A stretch of DNA of 64,000 nt from DASQEH01 sp963765725 (GCA_963765725.1 CAVXXI010000001.1:62001-126000), one strand, 5' to 3'. Positions 52,145-60,307 are shown, counted from the stretch's first letter. Notes: generated by a model from the sequence alone, not told the origin. A program made the numbers and translations.

Positions 52145-53314
52145 ATGGCGCGAATAGTCCTCGATGACGTCACCAAGCGCTTCGACAAGGACGTGGTGGC
52201 TGTCGACCACGTCTCCCTGGAGATCGACGACGGCGAGTTCATGGTCCTCGTGGGCCCGTCGGGCTGCGGGAAGTCCACCATCCTCCGTATCGTCGCCGGG
52301 CTGGAGGAGGTGACCTCCGGGGAGGTCTGCATCGGCGACGACCTGGTGACCGATGTCCCCGCGAAAGCGCGCAATATCGCCATGGTCTTCCAGAACTACG
52401 CGCTGTTCCCGCATATGACCGTCGCGGACAACATCGGCTTCGGGCTGCGCCTGCGTAAGGTGCCCCGTGCCGAGCGCAACGAGCGGGTGCGGCGTACCGC
52501 GGCCACTCTGGGCCTCGACGCGCTGCTCGAGCGCAAGCCCTCCCAGCTGTCGGGAGGGCAGCTGCAGCGGGTGGCGATGGGTCGGGCGATGATCCGCCAG
52601 CCGAAGGCGTACCTCATGGACGAGCCGCTGTCGAATCTCGACGCGAAGCTGCGCGTCCAGATGAGGGCCGAGCTTGCCAGCATCCACCGGCGCACCCAGA
52701 CGACGGCGATTTACGTGACCCACGACCAGGTGGAGGCGATGACGCTGGGGGATCGCGTCGCCGTTCTCCACGACGGACGGCTGCAGCAGGTCGACACGCC
52801 CAAGCGGCTGTACGACCGACCCGCGAACATCTTCGTCGCCGCCTTCATGGGATCCCCGGCGATGAACATGGTGCACGCCGCCATCGAGGGCGGCCGCGTC
52901 GTGTTCGGTGGCCACTCGCTGCCCGTGCCGCCTCATGCGCCGGCGGACCGGCAGGGCGACGTGGTGCTCGGTGTCCGCCCGTCGGCCTTCACGGAGGCCG
53001 GCGCGGCGGGCCTCCCCACGATGGAGGTCGACGTCTCCATGGTGGAGGAGCTCGGCTCCGAGGTGCACCTGCTGTTCCCCGTGAAGGCTCCCGCCGTGAC
53101 GAGCGACGAGGCCCTGGCCGCCACGAGTGAGTCCGGCGATCGATCGGGCGCCTCGCCGCTGCTGGCCGACGAAGGGAGCACCCAGTTCACGGCGATCGTG
53201 GACGCCAACACCACCGCCAGGTCGGGCAGCCGGGTGACCCTGTGCATCGACCCGGCGGAGTTCTACTTCTTCGACCCGGCGACCGGCCTGTCCCTCGGCA
53301 ACCGCGGGGGCTAG
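52145..53314 (+). CDS. MalK/UgpC-type sugar ABC transporter ATPase
   Basis: The protein has 389 residues from ATG 52145, behind GGAGGGG. Walker A GPSGCGKST, signature LSGGQLQRVAMGRAM, Walker B YLMDEPLSNLDAKLR, switch His in VTHDQVEAM. The C-terminal regulatory OB-like domain (about 240-389) is of the MalK/TOBE type, with an insertion of about 25 residues (TSDEALAATSESGDRSGASP) near 325-350. It should energise the permease pair at 46876-48746; MalK-type ATPases are often shared by several sugar transporters. A repeat array and a hairpin follow it. Confidence 0.93.
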   Translation: MARIVLDDVTKRFDKDVVAVDHVSLEIDDGEFMVLVGPSGCGKSTILRIVAGLEEVTSGEVCIGDDLVTDVPAKARNIAMVFQNYALFPHMTVADNIGFGLRLRKVPRAERNERVRRTAATLGLDALLERKPSQLSGGQLQRVAMGRAMIRQPKAYLMDEPLSNLDAKLRVQMRAELASIHRRTQTTAIYVTHDQVEAMTLGDRVAVLHDGRLQQVDTPKRLYDRPANIFVAAFMGSPAMNMVHAAIEGGRVVFGGHSLPVPPHAPADRQGDVVLGVRPSAFTEAGAAGLPTMEVDVSMVEELGSEVHLLFPVKAPAVTSDEALAATSESGDRSGASPLLADEGSTQFTAIVDANTTARSGSRVTLCIDPAEFYFFDPATGLSLGNRGG

Positions 53315-53361
53315 CCGGTAGGCGCTGGACCACGCAAGGTCCCCTGCCGCACCCAACCGCC

Positions 53362-53465
53362 GAGGGGTCAGCTAGTTCCCGCCGAGGAGTCAAGTAGTTC
53401 CCGTCGAGGAGTCAAGTAGTTCCCGTCGAGGGGTCAAGTAGTTCCCGTCGAGGAGTCAAGTATCC
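53362..53465 (+). repeat. 22-bp tandem repeat array (5 units)
   Basis: Five units starting GAGGGGTCA or GAGGAGTCA at 53362, 53384, 53406, 53428 and 53450, exactly 22 bp apart, each followed by AGTAGTTCCCG. It begins 47 bp after the ABC ATPase stop and reads in the same direction as the gene. Same family as the arrays at 35.8 and 56.4 kb. Confidence 0.92.
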
Positions 53466-53469
53466 GCGG

Positions 53470-53498
53470 CTCAGGTGCGGACGGTGTACGCACCTGAG
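53470..53498. terminator. Hairpin after the ABC ATPase and first repeat block
   Basis: CTCAGGTGCG (53470-53479) and CGCACCTGAG (53489-53498) form a perfect 10-bp stem with a 9-nt loop, followed by a C/T-rich stretch. It lies between the two repeat blocks and is the best terminator candidate for the ATPase gene. Confidence 0.65.
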
Positions 53499-53539
53499 GC
53501 GTCAGTGCTTTCCCCGCTCGGCTATGCACGTGGACCCGC

Positions 53540-53660
53540 TAGACCGGACATTTGCGCCCGGTCGGCCGAGCATTTGCGCCCGCTCGGCGGAACATTCTCG
53601 CCCGCTCGGCGGAACTTTCTCGCCCGCTCGACGCAGCATTCTCACCTGCTCGACGGAGCG
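53540..53660 (+). repeat. 22-bp tandem repeat array, CATTTGC type (5-6 units)
   Basis: CATTTGC/CATTCTC cores recur at 53549, 53571, 53593, 53615 (CTTTCTC) and 53637, each 22 bp apart, with GCCCGCTCGGC between. A last degenerate unit ends at about 53660. The block stops directly at the PadR promoter/operator and is the close relative of 23551-23616. Confidence 0.9.
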
Positions 53661-53664
53661 CGTG

Positions 53665-53682
53665 ATACTCTGTCTCGAGTAT
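53665..53682. promoter_or_regulatory. PadR operator palindrome overlapping the promoter
   Basis: ATACTC-TGTCTC-GAGTAT is a perfect inverted repeat with 6-bp arms, 18 bp upstream of the padR start and its GGAGG. GATACT at the left edge could be the -10 hexamer. Autoregulation by the PadR protein of its ABC operon is the expected use. Confidence 0.65.
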
Positions 53683-53700
53683 TCGGACTGGAGGATTACC

Positions 53701-54388
53701 GTGACCCGTCGTCGGGTGTCCAACCCACTGGCGCTGGCCGTGCTGTGCTGCCTGGTGGAGCGGCCGATGCATCCGTACGAGATCTCGACCACGCTCCGCA
53801 GCCGTGGCAAGGAGCAGAGCATCAAGCTCAACTACGGCTCGCTGTACGCCGTGGTCGAGTCGCTGCAGAAGCACGCCCTGATCGTGCCGCGGGAGACGTC
53901 GCGCGAAGGGCGCCGGCCGCAACGGACGGTCTACGAGATCACGGAGGCGGGCCGTACGGAGTGCGAGGACTGGCTGGCCGAGCTGTTGTCGACGCCGGTA
54001 CGTGACTTCACGTCGCTCGAGGCCGGGTTGTCGATGATGCCGCTGCTGCCGCCGGACGAGGTCGCGAGGCTGCTCGAGGAGCGCTCGGACAAGCTGCGCA
54101 CGGAGATTCGCGCCCTCGACGCCTCGTTGTCGGTGGCCGACGACCTCGGGCTCGCCGAGCTGTTCGTCATCGAGTCGAGGTTCCGGCGGGCCATGCTCGT
54201 CGCGGAGCTGGACTTCGTGACCACCCTGGCGACCGCGATACGCAAGGACGAGCTGACGCGGGACGTCGGGGTGGCGTCTGCTGCACGAGGTGCAGGCGAC
54301 CGGCGTCAGCTTCGAGGAGATCAGCGGGGACCCGGTGAGGTATCTGGGGGAGGAGGCCCGCCTGTTCCAGCCGAACTCGCAGGACTGA
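53701..54388 (+). pseudogene. PadR-family regulator, frameshifted near the C-terminus
   Basis: From GTG 53701 (behind GGAGG) the N-terminal winged helix is intact: NPLALAVLCCLVERPMHPYE, LNYGSLYAVVESLQKHALIV and RRPQRTVYEITEAGRTECED, followed by the Vir_act_alpha_C helical domain. At the GGGG run near 54266-54269 the frame breaks; removing one G joins RDVG to WRLLHEVQATGVSFEEISGD, which ends at TGA 54388. About 40 C-terminal residues are affected. It should repress the following DrrAB-type exporter and itself via the palindrome upstream. Confidence 0.87.
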
Positions 54389-54391
54389 GAA

Positions 54392-54421
54392 CCCTGGCCG
54401 GTGCGCGAACACCGGCCAGGG
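54392..54421. terminator. Strong hairpin after padR
   Basis: CCCTGGCCGGTG (54392-54403) and CACCGGCCAGGG (54410-54421) make a perfect 12-bp stem with a 6-nt loop, 4 bp after the restored PadR stop. There is no T-tract. It separates padR from the ABC genes, as a terminator or an attenuating read-through element. Confidence 0.7.
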
Positions 54422-54519
54422 GCCGTACACCCGAGTCGGGACCGTGGTCCCACCCCGAGGCGCACCTTCACGATAGGCGCTGCGGCCCGGCTCCCACACC
54501 ACTGTGATTGGAGAGTCGC

Positions 54520-55499
54520 ATGCCTCGTACGTCCGCTGCCGCCTTGTCGGCGGTCGATCTCGTGAAGACCTATCCCGCTGGCCGCCGCAAGCCCCGGGTC
54601 CGCGCCCTCGACGGCCTGTCCCTCGAGGTCGCGGCCGGCACCGTGTTCGCGCTGCTGGGCCCCAACGGCGCCGGGAAGTCCACCACCGTGAAGATCTTCA
54701 CCACGCTGTCCCGTGCTGACTCGGGCTCTGCGAGCGTCCTCGGTCTCGACGTCGACGTCGCTCCCGACCGGGTGCGGCGTCGGATCGGTCTGGTGTCCCA
54801 GAAGCCGTCGAGCGACCCGATGGCGACCGGGAGGGAGAACCTGGTACTCGCCGCGCGGCTCCAGGGCATCTCCGGGCGCGACGCCGGCCGACGAGCCGAG
54901 GAGCTGCTCTCGCGGTTCGAGCTGACCGACTCGGCCGACCGGCTCGCCAAGACGTACTCGGGCGGCATGTCCCGCAAGCTCGACGTGGCCATCGGGCTCA
55001 TGCACCGCCCGCAGGTGCTCTTCCTCGACGAGCCGACGACCGGTCTCGACCCCGAGGCCCGAAGGCAGATGTGGGAGGAGATCCGCCGCATCTGCGTCGG
55101 CGAGGAGATCACCGTACTGCTGACAACGCACTACCTCGACGAGGCCGACCAGCTGGCCGACCGACTGGCGATCGTCGACCGCGGGAAGGTCGTCGCCGAG
55201 GGGTCCCCGGACCAGCTCAAGCAGGAGCTGCATGGAGACCTCATCCTCGTCGAGCTCGCTTCGGGAGCCGACGGCGACCGTGCGCTGGCGCTGATCATGC
55301 CGATCCGGGGGCTGCGCGATGCCGTAGTCGACGGCGCCACCGTTCGGGCGCGCACCGACAACGGTGCCCGCGCCGTGCCGGCCGTCATGGCCGCGCTGGA
55401 GTCCGGGCGGTCGAGGTGGCCTCGGTGACGACGGCGAGACCGTCGCTCGACGACGTGTACCTGCGCTACGCGGGCCGCTCGTTCGAGGCGGCGGCATGA
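54520..55499 (+). pseudogene. DrrA-type ABC exporter ATPase, frameshifted at the C-terminus
   Basis: From ATG 54520 (behind TTGGAGAG). It has Walker A GPNGAGKST, signature YSGGMSRKLDVA, Walker B VLFLDEPTTGLD and the H-loop TTHYLDEADQLADRLA, the daunorubicin-resistance type. The frame breaks near the GGG at 55405-55408; adding one G continues as AVEVASVTTARPSLDDVYLR, which is the usual end of the family, to TGA 55499. That stop overlaps the permease ATG (ATGA). Only the last 30 or so residues are affected. Confidence 0.87.
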
Positions 55500-56328
55500 G
55501 CGCCGGCGCGCCGGCGGGATCGGTCGGCGGCAGCGCACGGTTCGACGCGGCCAGCCTGGTCGCACACTCCGCGTACCTTGCGGTCCGGTCGATCCGGACC
55601 CTCATCCGCGTACCCGCCTTCGCGGTCGCGACGTTGGTCCAGCCGATCATCTGGCTGTTGCTCTTCGGGCAGCTCTTCAAGCCGGTCGTGCAGGTCCCCG
55701 GCTTCAGTCCGGGGACGGGAGCTACCTGGAGTTCATCACCCCGGGCGTCATCGTCATGACCGCCCTGTTCTCCAGCGGCTGGGCGGGCACCGTGTACATC
55801 GAGGACATGAACCGCGGCGTGATGGACCGGCTGCTCGCCTCACCCGTCCGGCGCGGGGCGATCATGATCGGCACCCTGGTCTACCAGGCGGTGACCACCG
55901 TGCTCCAGACGCTCGTCGTGTTCGCAGTCGCGTACGCCGCCGGCGCACGGTTCCCCGGCGGGGTGCTCGGTCTCGTGGTCACCCTGGTGGCGGCCTCGCT
56001 GATCTCGGTGATCGTCGCGTCGCTGTCGAACGCCCTGGCCCTGCTTGTGCGCCAGCAGGAGGCGCTGATCGCGATCAGCCAGTTCGTGGTGCTCCCCCTG
56101 CAGTTCGTCTCCTCCGCGCTCTTCGACACGAGCCTGTCACCGGAATGGGTACAGCGCGTGGCCCGCTACAACCCGGTCGACTGGGCTGTCGTCGCTTCCC
56201 GTCAGGCCCTGTCCGTGGGTACCGACTGGGGAGCGGTACTGCCGCGGCTGGGCTTGCTCGCGCTCCTGGCCGGCGTCATGGCGGCCCTCGCGACTCGAGC
56301 GTTCGGCAGCTACCAGCGAACGGTCTAG
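55496..56328 (+). pseudogene. DrrB-type ABC-2 exporter permease, frameshifted
   Basis: The first part, from ATG 55496, has LVAHSAYLAVRSIRTLIRVP and FAVATLVQPIIWLLLFGQLF. The second part reads SYLEFITPGVIVMTALFSSG, then MNRGVMDRLLASPVRRGAIM and further helices to TAG 56328. They join near the GGGG at 55713-55716 if one G is added (SPGDGSYLEF). With six helices and the ABC-2 MDRLLASPV loop, it is the membrane partner of the ATPase. The exported compound is unknown. Start overlaps the ATPase stop. Confidence 0.87.
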
Positions 56329-56380
56329 GCCGTTGGCGAGCACGTCGAGCAGTGCCCCGCGTAGCACCCCGACTGACGCC

Positions 56381-56513
56381 GAGGGGCCAGCTTGTTCCCG
56401 CCGAGGAGTCAGGTTCTTCCCGCCGAAGAGTCAAGATCTTCCTGCCGAGGAGTCGGCGTGGTTCCCGCCGAAGAGTCGGGCTGTCCCGCCCGAGGGGCCG
56501 GCCAAGCGGGCAC
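56381..56513 (+). repeat. 22-bp tandem repeat array, plus orientation (6 units)
   Basis: GAGGGGCCAG/GAGGAGTCA-type units at 56381, 56403, 56425, 56447, about 56470 and 56492, separated by TTCCCGCC. It begins 53 bp after the permease stop. A hairpin CACACC-N9-GGTGTG (56511-56531) follows, at the midpoint between this and the opposite block. Confidence 0.88.
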
Positions 56514-56559
56514 ACCTTCGAGAACGGTGTGGCTCGGCTGGAAGCCCTGAGTCTTGGGC

Positions 56560-56745
56560 AGCACCACGTGACCCTTCGCCGGAACCCAGTGGCTTGACTC
56601 CTTGGGCGGGACCTGAGTGACTCCTGGGCGGAAACGAAGTGACTCCTGGGCGGGAACGAAGTGACTCCTGGGGGGGCAGAACCCGACTCCTCGGCCGGCA
56701 CCGCGTGACTCTTCGACGGGCATCACGTCACTCCTGCCGGGCTGC
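56560..56745 (-). repeat. 22-bp tandem repeat array, minus orientation (about 8 units)
   Basis: GTGACTCCTGGGCGG-type units recur at 56568, about 56594, 56617, 56639, 56661, about 56684, about 56704 and 56727, with several spacings of exactly 22. On the minus strand the unit is the same CCGCCCAGGAGTCAC as the left block, so the two face each other across the 56511-56531 hairpin. Confidence 0.85.
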
Positions 56746-56893
56746 GGATCCTGCTGGCGCTCCGCCAGTCGCGGGAACGGCCCGGGCGGTCGCCTGGTCG
56801 GTCACGTCTACCAGCGTGACCTGCACCCTGAACGGGCCTTCACAGGCGCGCCGCGGCATTGCCTGCAGACGTACGACGCACCAGGATCGACCC

Positions 56894-57325
56894 ATGACAT
56901 CCAATCGCTCCGCGCCGCCGTTCGGCGTCGTCCCCGTTCTCACGTACCCCGACGTCGCCGCGGCTGTGGACTGGCTGGTGACGGCCTTCGGTGCGGAGGA
57001 GCGCGTCCGCATCGACGACCATCGGGCGCAGCTGTCCCTCGGGCAAGGCGCCGTCATCGTCGCCGACGCAACGTATGGACGCGGCGCGCCCGCGGCCGGC
57101 TCGCCGGTCACGCACGCCGTGATGGTGCGGGTGTCCGATGTCGACGGTCATCACCGAACCGCGCAGGCCGCCGGTGCTGTCATCGGCAGTGCTCCCCACG
57201 ATCTCCCCTTCGGCGAGCGGCAGTACATGGCCGTCGACCTCGCCGGACATCACTGGACCTTCACCGAGACGGTCGCCGACCGCTCACCCGAGGACTGGGG
57301 TGGGGCCACCGTCCAGCCCTGGTGA
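56894..57325 (+). CDS. VOC family protein
   Basis: The protein has 143 residues from ATG 56894. PhnB/glyoxalase-like: PVLTYPDVAAAVDWLVTAFG, AVIVADATYG, THAVMVRVSDVDGHHRTAQA and DLAGHHWTFTETV. The HWTFTETV end motif (usually GHRWxFxE) is typical of the ring-cleavage-like/PhnB group. The substrate is unknown. It stands alone after the repeat region. Confidence 0.87.
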   Translation: MTSNRSAPPFGVVPVLTYPDVAAAVDWLVTAFGAEERVRIDDHRAQLSLGQGAVIVADATYGRGAPAAGSPVTHAVMVRVSDVDGHHRTAQAAGAVIGSAPHDLPFGERQYMAVDLAGHHWTFTETVADRSPEDWGGATVQPW

Positions 57326-57383
57326 AAGGCCACTGCCAACGGTATGGAGGGTCGGCAACTCTGGCTGCGGTCCGCAGGTCGGC

Positions 57384-58418
57384 TCAGACGGCGATGACGA
57401 CCTTTCCGCGTACCGTTCCGGCCTCGAGGTAGCGCATCGCGTCGGCGGCCCGGTCGAGCGGGAAGCTGCGGTCGATGCTGGGAGTGACCGCACCGGCCTC
57501 GACGAGGCCGGTCAGTCGCTCGAGGTCGCGGGCACCGGGGGAGGCGATGAACATGGTGAGCCGTTGGCGCACGAACGGTGTCAGGGCCAGCGCTCGGAGC
57601 TGGCGGTTCATGCCACCGGAGAACTCGCCCCCATCCTCTCCGCCGACGATGACCGCTGTACCGGTGGCGGTGAGAGCTCGACGCAGTCGCCGCAGGGACG
57701 GCCTTCCGGCAATGTCGAGGATCAGGTCGTAGCAGCGGGTGCCGTCGGCGAAGTCGTCGCGGGTGTAGTCGAGGACGGAGTCGGCACCGAGGGACCGGAC
57801 CAGGTCCCGCTTCTCGGTGCTGCACACGCCGGTGACGGCTGCACCTTTCGCCTTTGCCACCTGCACGGCGTAGCTGCCGACACCGCCCGACGCACCGATG
57901 ACGAGCACCGACTGACCGGCCTCGACATGGCCGACGTCCACAAGGGCCTGGACAGCGGTAGCCGCCGACACCGCCAGCGCAGCGGCCTGCTCGAAGGAGG
58001 CGTTCACCGGCTTGGCGGCCAGCTTGTCCTCCCGGACCACGGTGTACTCGGCGAACGCCCCTTGGCCGACACCGAACACCTCGTCTCCGACGGCGAATCG
58101 GGTCACGCCGGAGCCGACGGCAACGACGGTGCCCGCGACCTCGGTCCCCGGTACCGGGTTCTTCGGCCTGGTCAGCCCGAAGGCGGCCCGTGCCAGGAAG
58201 GGCCGGCCGCGCATCAGGTGCCAGGCGCCCCGATCCACCCCCGCCGCCTCCACCCGGAGCAGCACCTCGTTGTCGGCGGGAGTAGGTCGGGCGATCTGGG
58301 CGAGTCGAAGGACGTCGGCAGAGCCGTAGCTGTCCTGCACGATCGCGCGCATCGTGGCCCGCTGTCCCGGACGGTTCGAATGGTCGTCCCGCGCCGGGTT
58401 CTGCCCTTCAGTTCTCAT
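57384..58418 (-). CDS. Zinc-independent MDR-family NAD(P)-dependent quinone oxidoreductase/alcohol dehydrogenase
   Basis: The protein has 344 residues from ATG 58418. GroES-like domain with AAGVDRGAWHLMRGRPF and GTEVAGTVVAVGSGVTRF; Rossmann domain with VLVIGASGGVGSYAVQVAKA, the AxxGxxG-type NADP motif, and VCSTEKRDLVRSLGADSVLD. Zinc-binding Cys residues are absent, as in quinone oxidoreductases. It is probably the second gene of an operon after DUF4386 (70-bp gap), under the TetR-type operator at 59329. The substrate is unknown. Confidence 0.88.
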   Translation of the reverse strand: MRTEGQNPARDDHSNRPGQRATMRAIVQDSYGSADVLRLAQIARPTPADNEVLLRVEAAGVDRGAWHLMRGRPFLARAAFGLTRPKNPVPGTEVAGTVVAVGSGVTRFAVGDEVFGVGQGAFAEYTVVREDKLAAKPVNASFEQAAALAVSAATAVQALVDVGHVEAGQSVLVIGASGGVGSYAVQVAKAKGAAVTGVCSTEKRDLVRSLGADSVLDYTRDDFADGTRCYDLILDIAGRPSLRRLRRALTATGTAVIVGGEDGGEFSGGMNRQLRALALTPFVRQRLTMFIASPGARDLERLTGLVEAGAVTPSIDRSFPLDRAADAMRYLEAGTVRGKVVIAV

Positions 58419-58488
58419 GGTCGACTCTCTTCGTGTGGTCGGTGGTGGAGACCGGACGGGAGGTACGGTCGCGGCCGCACATGCGCGG

Positions 58489-59283
58489 TCATCGCGCTCG
58501 CGCCGTCGTGAGCGCGCCACGCGGCGAATCGGATGTGCCGAGGCGCCGACCTTTGATCACGAGCCACAGCGCCAGCAGGAACTCGCCGATGAAGGTGAAC
58601 GCGGACACGTCGGTCCAGGCGCCGTTGGAGAGCACCGTGGCGACGCTGTCGAGCCCGTAACCCAGCCCGGCCACGGCGAGCAGCACCCCGAGGAACCGAG
58701 GGACGTACCCCGACCGGTACGCCAGGCAGCCGACGATGAGCAGGTGGATCCCGAAGAGCAGCAGGCCGGCGGTCCAGACATCCGTGTACGCGTTGATGTC
58801 AGACAGCGCGTGCGCCTCTAGCAGGCGGGGCGTGAACATCGACAGGGAGGGGTCGGTGCCGAGCAGGTGTACCGCGCTGACGAGCTGGCTGATCGCGACG
58901 AGGAAGACGCCGGCGTACACGAGCCTGAACAGGGCGGCCAGCAGTGAGAGTCCCCGGCTCACCGGGCTGAACACCCGGTACAGCGCCCAGGCGACGACCA
59001 CGTCCAGCGCGACGACCAGGAACAGGCTCACGATGCCGAGCCGGAACACGCCTTCCGAGGCCATGACGTCGTGCGCGGTCTGCGCCGCGTCTCCCTGCGT
59101 CACCATTCCTTGCACGGCCACGAAGTTTCCGAAGCCTGCCAATACGGACATGAGCAGGATCGCGACTCCCGCGATGAGGCCCGCGTTGCTCGTCGACCAG
59201 CCGCCCTCTGCCTCCGGCCTCAGCGCCGGACTTCTCTCGCTGGCGTACTCCACTGCGGGCGACTGCACGGTGTGGTTGGTCAT
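58489..59283 (-). CDS. DUF4386 membrane protein (paralogue)
   Basis: The protein has 264 residues from ATG 59283; a longer frame to 59328 would overlap the operator. Helices: GLIAGVAILLMSVLAGFGNF, GIVSLFLVVALDVVVAWALY, RVFSPVSRGLSLLAALFRLV and GLLLFGIHLLIVGCLAYRSG, the DUF4386 pattern. It is a paralogue of 36813-37595 and begins behind the matching operator pair, so both should answer to the TetR protein at 37761. Function is unknown. Confidence 0.88.
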   Translation of the reverse strand: MTNHTVQSPAVEYASERSPALRPEAEGGWSTSNAGLIAGVAILLMSVLAGFGNFVAVQGMVTQGDAAQTAHDVMASEGVFRLGIVSLFLVVALDVVVAWALYRVFSPVSRGLSLLAALFRLVYAGVFLVAISQLVSAVHLLGTDPSLSMFTPRLLEAHALSDINAYTDVWTAGLLLFGIHLLIVGCLAYRSGYVPRFLGVLLAVAGLGYGLDSVATVLSNGAWTDVSAFTFIGEFLLALWLVIKGRRLGTSDSPRGALTTARAR

Positions 59284-59328
59284 GGCGACCTCTTCGTTAG
59301 GAGGACTGGTGTCGGGATGACGGTTCAC

Positions 59329-59363
59329 GTACTAAGTACGAACACACTATCGTACGTTGTACG
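59329..59363. promoter_or_regulatory. Second copy of the double palindromic TetR-type operator
   Basis: GTACTAAGTAC (59329-59339) and CGTACGTTGTACG (59351-59363) have centres 23 bp apart and are followed after 5 nt by GCTAGCCC. By eye 39 of 48 positions match the 37702-37749 region without a gap. No TetR gene follows on this side. It lies 46 bp upstream of the DUF4386 paralogue and should place that operon under the TetR at 37761. Confidence 0.82.
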
Positions 59364-59493
59364 AACGCGCTAGCCCCGCTTCGCCGCGGCTCGGACGCCG
59401 CATGCAGGGGGCCGACGTCCGCCGGGGACGAGCGGAGGCAAAAGGTGGACCGCCCGGCCCGTACCGAGGACACTGGGTCTCAGGAGGCACCAG

Positions 59494-59682
59494 ATGGCCA
59501 AGGGACTTCGTTGTCGGCTCGGCCGGCATGCGTGGCTCAGACGCGAGACGCCGACAGGTGAGCCCTTCGCCGAGTGCAGGCGCTGCGGCGAGCGTGAGCT
59601 GGGTCCGAACGATGACATAGGCGTTCCTGGCAAGTGGGTCGGTGGCGGGCTCGGGCCCTGGGGCGTCCCCGGCGGGCACTGA
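59494..59682 (+). CDS. Small zinc-ribbon-like protein
   Basis: The protein has 62 residues from ATG 59494, behind AGGAGG: MAKGLRCRLGRHAWLRRETP, then FAECRRCGEREL and a Gly-rich tail. CRLGxHxW...CxxCG gives a Cys-His-Cys-Cys set that could hold one zinc; related small proteins are common in actinobacteria and unassigned. It is followed within 11 bp by a lipoprotein gene, probably in the same transcript. Confidence 0.7.
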   Translation: MAKGLRCRLGRHAWLRRETPTGEPFAECRRCGERELGPNDDIGVPGKWVGGGLGPWGVPGGH

Positions 59683-59692
59683 GGCGGCGTAA

Positions 59693-60307
59693 GTGCGCGA
59701 GGCGGAGCCGGGCAAGGTCGCGATGGTCGTCCTGGCGACCGCGCTCGTCCTCGGCTCGTGTACCTCCTCCGGAGCTTCGCCCCACGAGGCGAAGCGTGCA
59801 CACGTCTCGCCCGCGGGCGCTGCGGCGAGGTCGACCATCGACACGTCCGGCACCCCGACCCTGACGTGCGGTGACTACATCGATACGTCGCCGCCGGCTC
59901 CCGGGATGCGGGTCGTCGACCGGGTCGTGGCACTGCCTGCCAGCCCAGGGATGGCGGCCCTTCAGACCGCCCGAACAGGCTCGGCCCACCGTGCCCGGCG
60001 CCTGTTCGCGAAATGGGGACTGCAGATCAGGACCGGTGCGACCTTCACCCTTGTCGTACCTCGGCGTCTCGCCCGCCTCGCCTCGATCGGATGGGGCCCG
60101 AGTGTCTCACCGACCAGGACGTTGACCGTCCGATCGTGTCACGCGGGACACGCTCGGTGGTTGGCGTATGCCGGTGGGTACTTCGTGCGCCACACGATGT
60201 GCCTCCCGCTGGTCGTACGCGCCCACGGGAGACGCAGCAGAGTGCCTATCGGGATCGGCGTCGGTTGTCCAGGCCAGAAGCCGCCGCCCGAACCGACCCA
60301 ACGCTGA
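59693..60307 (+). CDS. Predicted lipoprotein of unknown function
   Basis: The protein has 204 residues from GTG 59693. Signal peptide AMVVLATALVLGSC with lipobox LGSC (about Cys23), then a Ser/Ala linker and a domain with TLTCGDYIDTSPPAPGMRVV, FTLVVPRRLARLASIGWGPS and a conserved-looking Cys pair (RSCHAGHARWLAYAGGYFVR, MCLPLVV). It is Arg-rich for an exported protein. The family is not recognised. Confidence 0.65.
   Translation: MREAEPGKVAMVVLATALVLGSCTSSGASPHEAKRAHVSPAGAAARSTIDTSGTPTLTCGDYIDTSPPAPGMRVVDRVVALPASPGMAALQTARTGSAHRARRLFAKWGLQIRTGATFTLVVPRRLARLASIGWGPSVSPTRTLTVRSCHAGHARWLAYAGGYFVRHTMCLPLVVRAHGRRSRVPIGIGVGCPGQKPPPEPTQR

Noticed and set aside
23245..56745. CRISPR array interpretation of the 22-bp repeats
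   Set aside because: There are no unique spacers between units, units are degenerate and contiguous, and no cas gene is present.
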